A DNA stretch of 64,000 nt from Gordonia prachuapensis. GTDB lineage: Bacteria > Actinomycetota > Actinomycetes > Mycobacteriales > Mycobacteriaceae. Positions 60,050 to 64,000 of the stretch are shown here, piece after piece. The translations under genes and the position numbers were made by a program. Below the pieces are notes generated by a model, which saw only the letters and a program-made list of their open reading frames with translations, was not told the DNA's origin and did not search any database. Positions within the stretch are counted from its first letter, which is position 1; each line of letters opens with the position of its first letter. Location: the NCBI RefSeq assembly GCF_036350515.1, contig NZ_JAZDUE010000001.1, positions 434,001 to 498,000 of the forward strand. Direction: 5' to 3'.

Positions 60050-60373
60050 TCAGAGGTAGGCGCCGCAGGTCGGCCACGCGCCGGGACCCTGGCTGGCCAG
60101 AGTGTTCTCCGCGACCCGGATCTGCTCGGCCTTCGAGGCGTTCGCCGGGTTGCCGGTGCCACCGTTGGCCTCCCAGGTGCTCTGCGAGAACTGCAGGCCG
60201 CCGTAGTAGCCGTTGCCGGTGTTGATCGACCAGTTGCCGCCGCTCTCGCACTGGGCGACGGCGTCCCAGTTGTTGGCGGCCGAGGCGGTGCCGGCGACGG
60301 CGGCGAACGGGGCCAGGGACAGCGCACCGACGACTCCGGCGCGCACAGCAAGCTTCTTGAAACTCATGGTCAT
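60050..60373 (-). CDS. Resuscitation-promoting factor (transglycosylase-like), small secreted form
   Basis: 107 residues. A signal peptide (FKKLAVRAGVVGALSLAPFAAVAGTASA) is followed by the Rpf domain: NNWDAVAQCESGGNWSINTGNGYYGGLQFSQSTWEANGG, with the catalytic Glu in CESGG, and a final PTCGAYL whose Cys pairs with the first. Rpfs cut peptidoglycan and wake dormant Actinobacteria. It has no LysM or other domain, resembling RpfC/E-like single-domain forms. GGAGGA lies just before ATG 60373; ATG 60367 is also possible. Secreted. Confidence 0.92.
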   Translation of the reverse strand: MTMSFKKLAVRAGVVGALSLAPFAAVAGTASAANNWDAVAQCESGGNWSINTGNGYYGGLQFSQSTWEANGGTGNPANASKAEQIRVAENTLASQGPGAWPTCGAYL

Positions 60374-60662
60374 CGTTCCTCCTATCGCCACCCCATAGCG
60401 GGCTGGGCGGCTGATCTTCGGACCGGTGGCGACCGTACAAGCTGGTAACGAACAGGTCACATCAACGCAGCTACCTGCGGCATCTGGATCACGCGTTGGT
60501 AACAGGGGTGAGATTCCGCGAAGTACCAGCGCACCGCGGCGTGTCGCGGCTTCGGGATCACGATTCGACATCCGATTCAGTGTGAGAAACTGCACAACCG
60601 AAATGTGGTATCGGTCACTGCATCTGCGGCGCGTCCGGGTCGGGTTCTCGGGGGCCCGGACG
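60374..60662. other. Long upstream region of the Rpf gene
   Basis: About 290 bases between Rpf and the HhH protein gene, probably an untranslated leader plus promoter for rpf. GTTAC/GTGAC half-sites are seen (60445-60461 and near 60490-60510). I could not recognise the c-di-AMP (ydaO) riboswitch that precedes many actinobacterial rpf genes, so its absence is not claimed with certainty. Confidence 0.45.
60445..60461. promoter_or_regulatory. GTAAC/GTCAC element upstream of rpf
   Basis: GTAACGAACAGGTCACA, reading on the rpf strand as GTGAC-six bases-GTTAC, 72 bases before the start codon. It resembles the GTTAC-N4-GTGAC element upstream of the amidase gene. Candidate site for MtrA or a Crp/GlxR-type regulator; by-eye match only. 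Confidence 0.3.
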
Positions 60663-61298
60663 TCAGGTCAGGTCAGCACGCAGTGAGTCGTCGAGCGACG
60701 CGCGGACGAGGGCCGCGGCGAGGGTTGCCGGGCTACCGTCGGCGAGGCGTCCGAGGGCCGCCGCATCGTCGGGCAGACCGAGGTCGGCAGCAGCGGACAG
60801 GGCGCGCTTGTCGAAATAGGGCGCCACCCATCCCCAGATGTCCTGGACCTCCCGCAGGAACACCGATGCACCGGTCGGGCCGATGCCGGTGAACTCCTGG
60901 AGGAGGTCTGCGGCGCGCTCGGTGTCGCCGTCGGCGTTCGTCGCGAGGCGGCGGAGGTCGCCCGCGTAGTCGTCGACGACCTTGCGGCCGGCCTCACCGA
61001 GGCGAGTTGCGGTGCTCTCGTCATAGCGCACGTAGTGGCCACGGCCCAGCGCGTCGACGAGGCTCTGCCATGGCGCGTCGGCCATCTTCTGCGGTGTCCG
61101 GTATCCCGCGGAGTTCAGTTCGCGCGCGGCGGCGACCGCGATATCCGCCGAGATGCGCGCACTCAGCAGTAGCGACAGGACCAGCAGTTGGAAGAGTGGC
61201 GCGGGTGTGTCCTTGAGGGTGATCCCTGCCTCGTCGGCGTAGGTGCGGCCGGCGCGGTGGATCAGCGCCGTCGCGGTGTCCTGCTGCTTCTTCGACAC
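60663..61298 (-). CDS. Helix-hairpin-helix (endonuclease III-like) protein without Fe-S cluster
   Basis: 211 residues. LFQLLVLSLLLSARISADIAVAAARELN is the first helix pair of the EndoIII fold, DLLQEFTGIGPTGASVFLREVQ the HhH that grips DNA, and WVAPYFDKRALSAAADLGLP the region where the catalytic Asp would sit (FDKRAL). The four-Cys Fe-S loop of Nth is absent. It may be a structure-specific or base-excision DNA repair protein or have lost catalysis. GGAGGAG precedes GTG 61298, which fixes the start in a longer frame. Confidence 0.8.
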   Translation of the reverse strand: MSKKQQDTATALIHRAGRTYADEAGITLKDTPAPLFQLLVLSLLLSARISADIAVAAARELNSAGYRTPQKMADAPWQSLVDALGRGHYVRYDESTATRLGEAGRKVVDDYAGDLRRLATNADGDTERAADLLQEFTGIGPTGASVFLREVQDIWGWVAPYFDKRALSAAADLGLPDDAAALGRLADGSPATLAAALVRASLDDSLRADLT

Positions 61299-61380
61299 GG
61301 TTGCTCCTCCCGGGCGAGATGGACGTCGTGTGGTCTCGTCCGGCAGTGCTACCCGGTCCGGGCACCGATCAACCGTGCGA

Positions 61381-61571
61381 TCAGCAGCACCGCGCGCCGG
61401 GTCGGCGGTCCTGGTCGGCGTATCGGCCTCGCCAGTAGTCGGATTCGGACAGCACCGGTTCACGCGGGTGGGTGCGCGCCATGTGCTCGACGTAACGCCG
61501 GTAGTCGTGGTCACCCATCAGGCTCCCGACGTACCACCGGACCGCGTCGACCACGCGCCGCAGACGACCCA

Positions 61572-61575
<4 letters not shown>
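61381..61575 (-). CDS. YbdD/YjiX family protein
   Basis: 64 residues: VRWYVGSLMGDHDYRRYVEHMARTHPREPVLSESDYWRGRYADQ is the complete YbdD/YjiX signature, with conserved Y-x-x-Y, H-P and F/YWR-x-RY. These short proteins are always encoded after CstA-type transporters and are thought to help their function. Its ATG overlaps the cstA stop as ATGA, so the two are coupled. Confidence 0.92.
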
Positions 61576-63872
<2,297 letters not shown>

Positions 63873-64000
63873 GGTGGCACCTTCCTCGAGTAGCGAGTGT
63901 GGCCCGCGTCACTATACGCGCAGCCGCTGCCTCTGCTGCCCGCACCGTTGAAACGAGATGCCAAGTCGGGCAATCTGGGCGCCATGTCTCGTCCGACCGC

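Noticed and set aside
60374..60662. Possible c-di-AMP (ydaO-type) riboswitch upstream of rpf
   Set aside because: Such leaders are common before actinobacterial rpf genes, but I could not find the conserved purine-rich and helical blocks; a covariance-model search would be decisive.
63984..64000. ATG near the right edge that could start another plus-strand gene
   Set aside because: Only five codons are visible before the window ends, so nothing can be said about product or reality.

Overview
The window looks like chromosomal DNA of a high-GC actinobacterium of the order Mycobacteriales, most likely Gordonia or a close relative. This rests on gene content rather than any marker gene: an Lsr2 nucleoid protein, a resuscitation-promoting factor, a 13E12/DUF222 HNH protein preceded by a mycobacterial-type SOS box (TCGAAC-N4-GTTCGA), F420/deazaflavin-type enzymes, a TIGR03086 (mycothiol isomerase-like) domain, and many GTG starts. 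No rRNA, tRNA, CRISPR array, prophage or insertion sequence was recognised. Starts were chosen by Shine-Dalgarno sequence and family N-terminus, so several are shorter than the longest possible frame.

Positions 1-12.3 kb hold small stress and housekeeping genes: DHFR-like, VOC, HxlR/aldo-keto reductase, the SOS-linked HNH protein, an SDR, a DUF3500 lipoprotein, a PPOX flavoprotein, a thioesterase and Lsr2. From 12.5 to 18.3 kb are a lipoprotein divergent from trhO-CobW, a peptidoglycan amidase, and an SDR-fructosamine kinase pair. From 18.4 to 26 kb are DUF6542, RmuC, an alkylation-repair operon (Ada-AlkA fusion plus Ogt), an AI-2E family permease and YchF. The stretch 26.0-27.3 kb is a toxin-antitoxin graveyard: a frameshifted HigB, a 5'-truncated VapC, and an intact VapB beside a VapC with its middle deleted.

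From 27.3 to 33.6 kb are a VOC protein, a secreted GH43-like protein, TesB-like thioesterase, DUF427 behind a coupled 19-codon leader ORF and hairpin, a DinB-SRPBCC fusion, GNAT, a methyltransferase and an intact vapBC with a palindromic operator. From 33.7 to 37.1 kb is a two-gene module of an ATP-grasp protein and a 678-residue protein carrying a possible Cys-His-Asn triad. This is the best candidate here for an undescribed system. YihY/BrkB, an FNT channel, a lipid kinase, a Ddn-like enzyme, cyanase and a DGPF/ECF42 sigma pair follow.

From 43.9 to 48.5 kb is a predicted nucleobase-use cluster: NCS1 permease, PucR regulator, yeast-type cytosine deaminase and a 2-oxoglutarate/Fe(II) oxygenase. 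From 48.6 to 64 kb are HtrA-like protease, TetR/MpaB-family oxygenase with a clear dyad, REP-like repeats, a permuted-papain protein, a PHP phosphoesterase, an ABC exporter divergent from a two-component system, an antiporter, an Rpf, an HhH protein, and YbdD-CstA.
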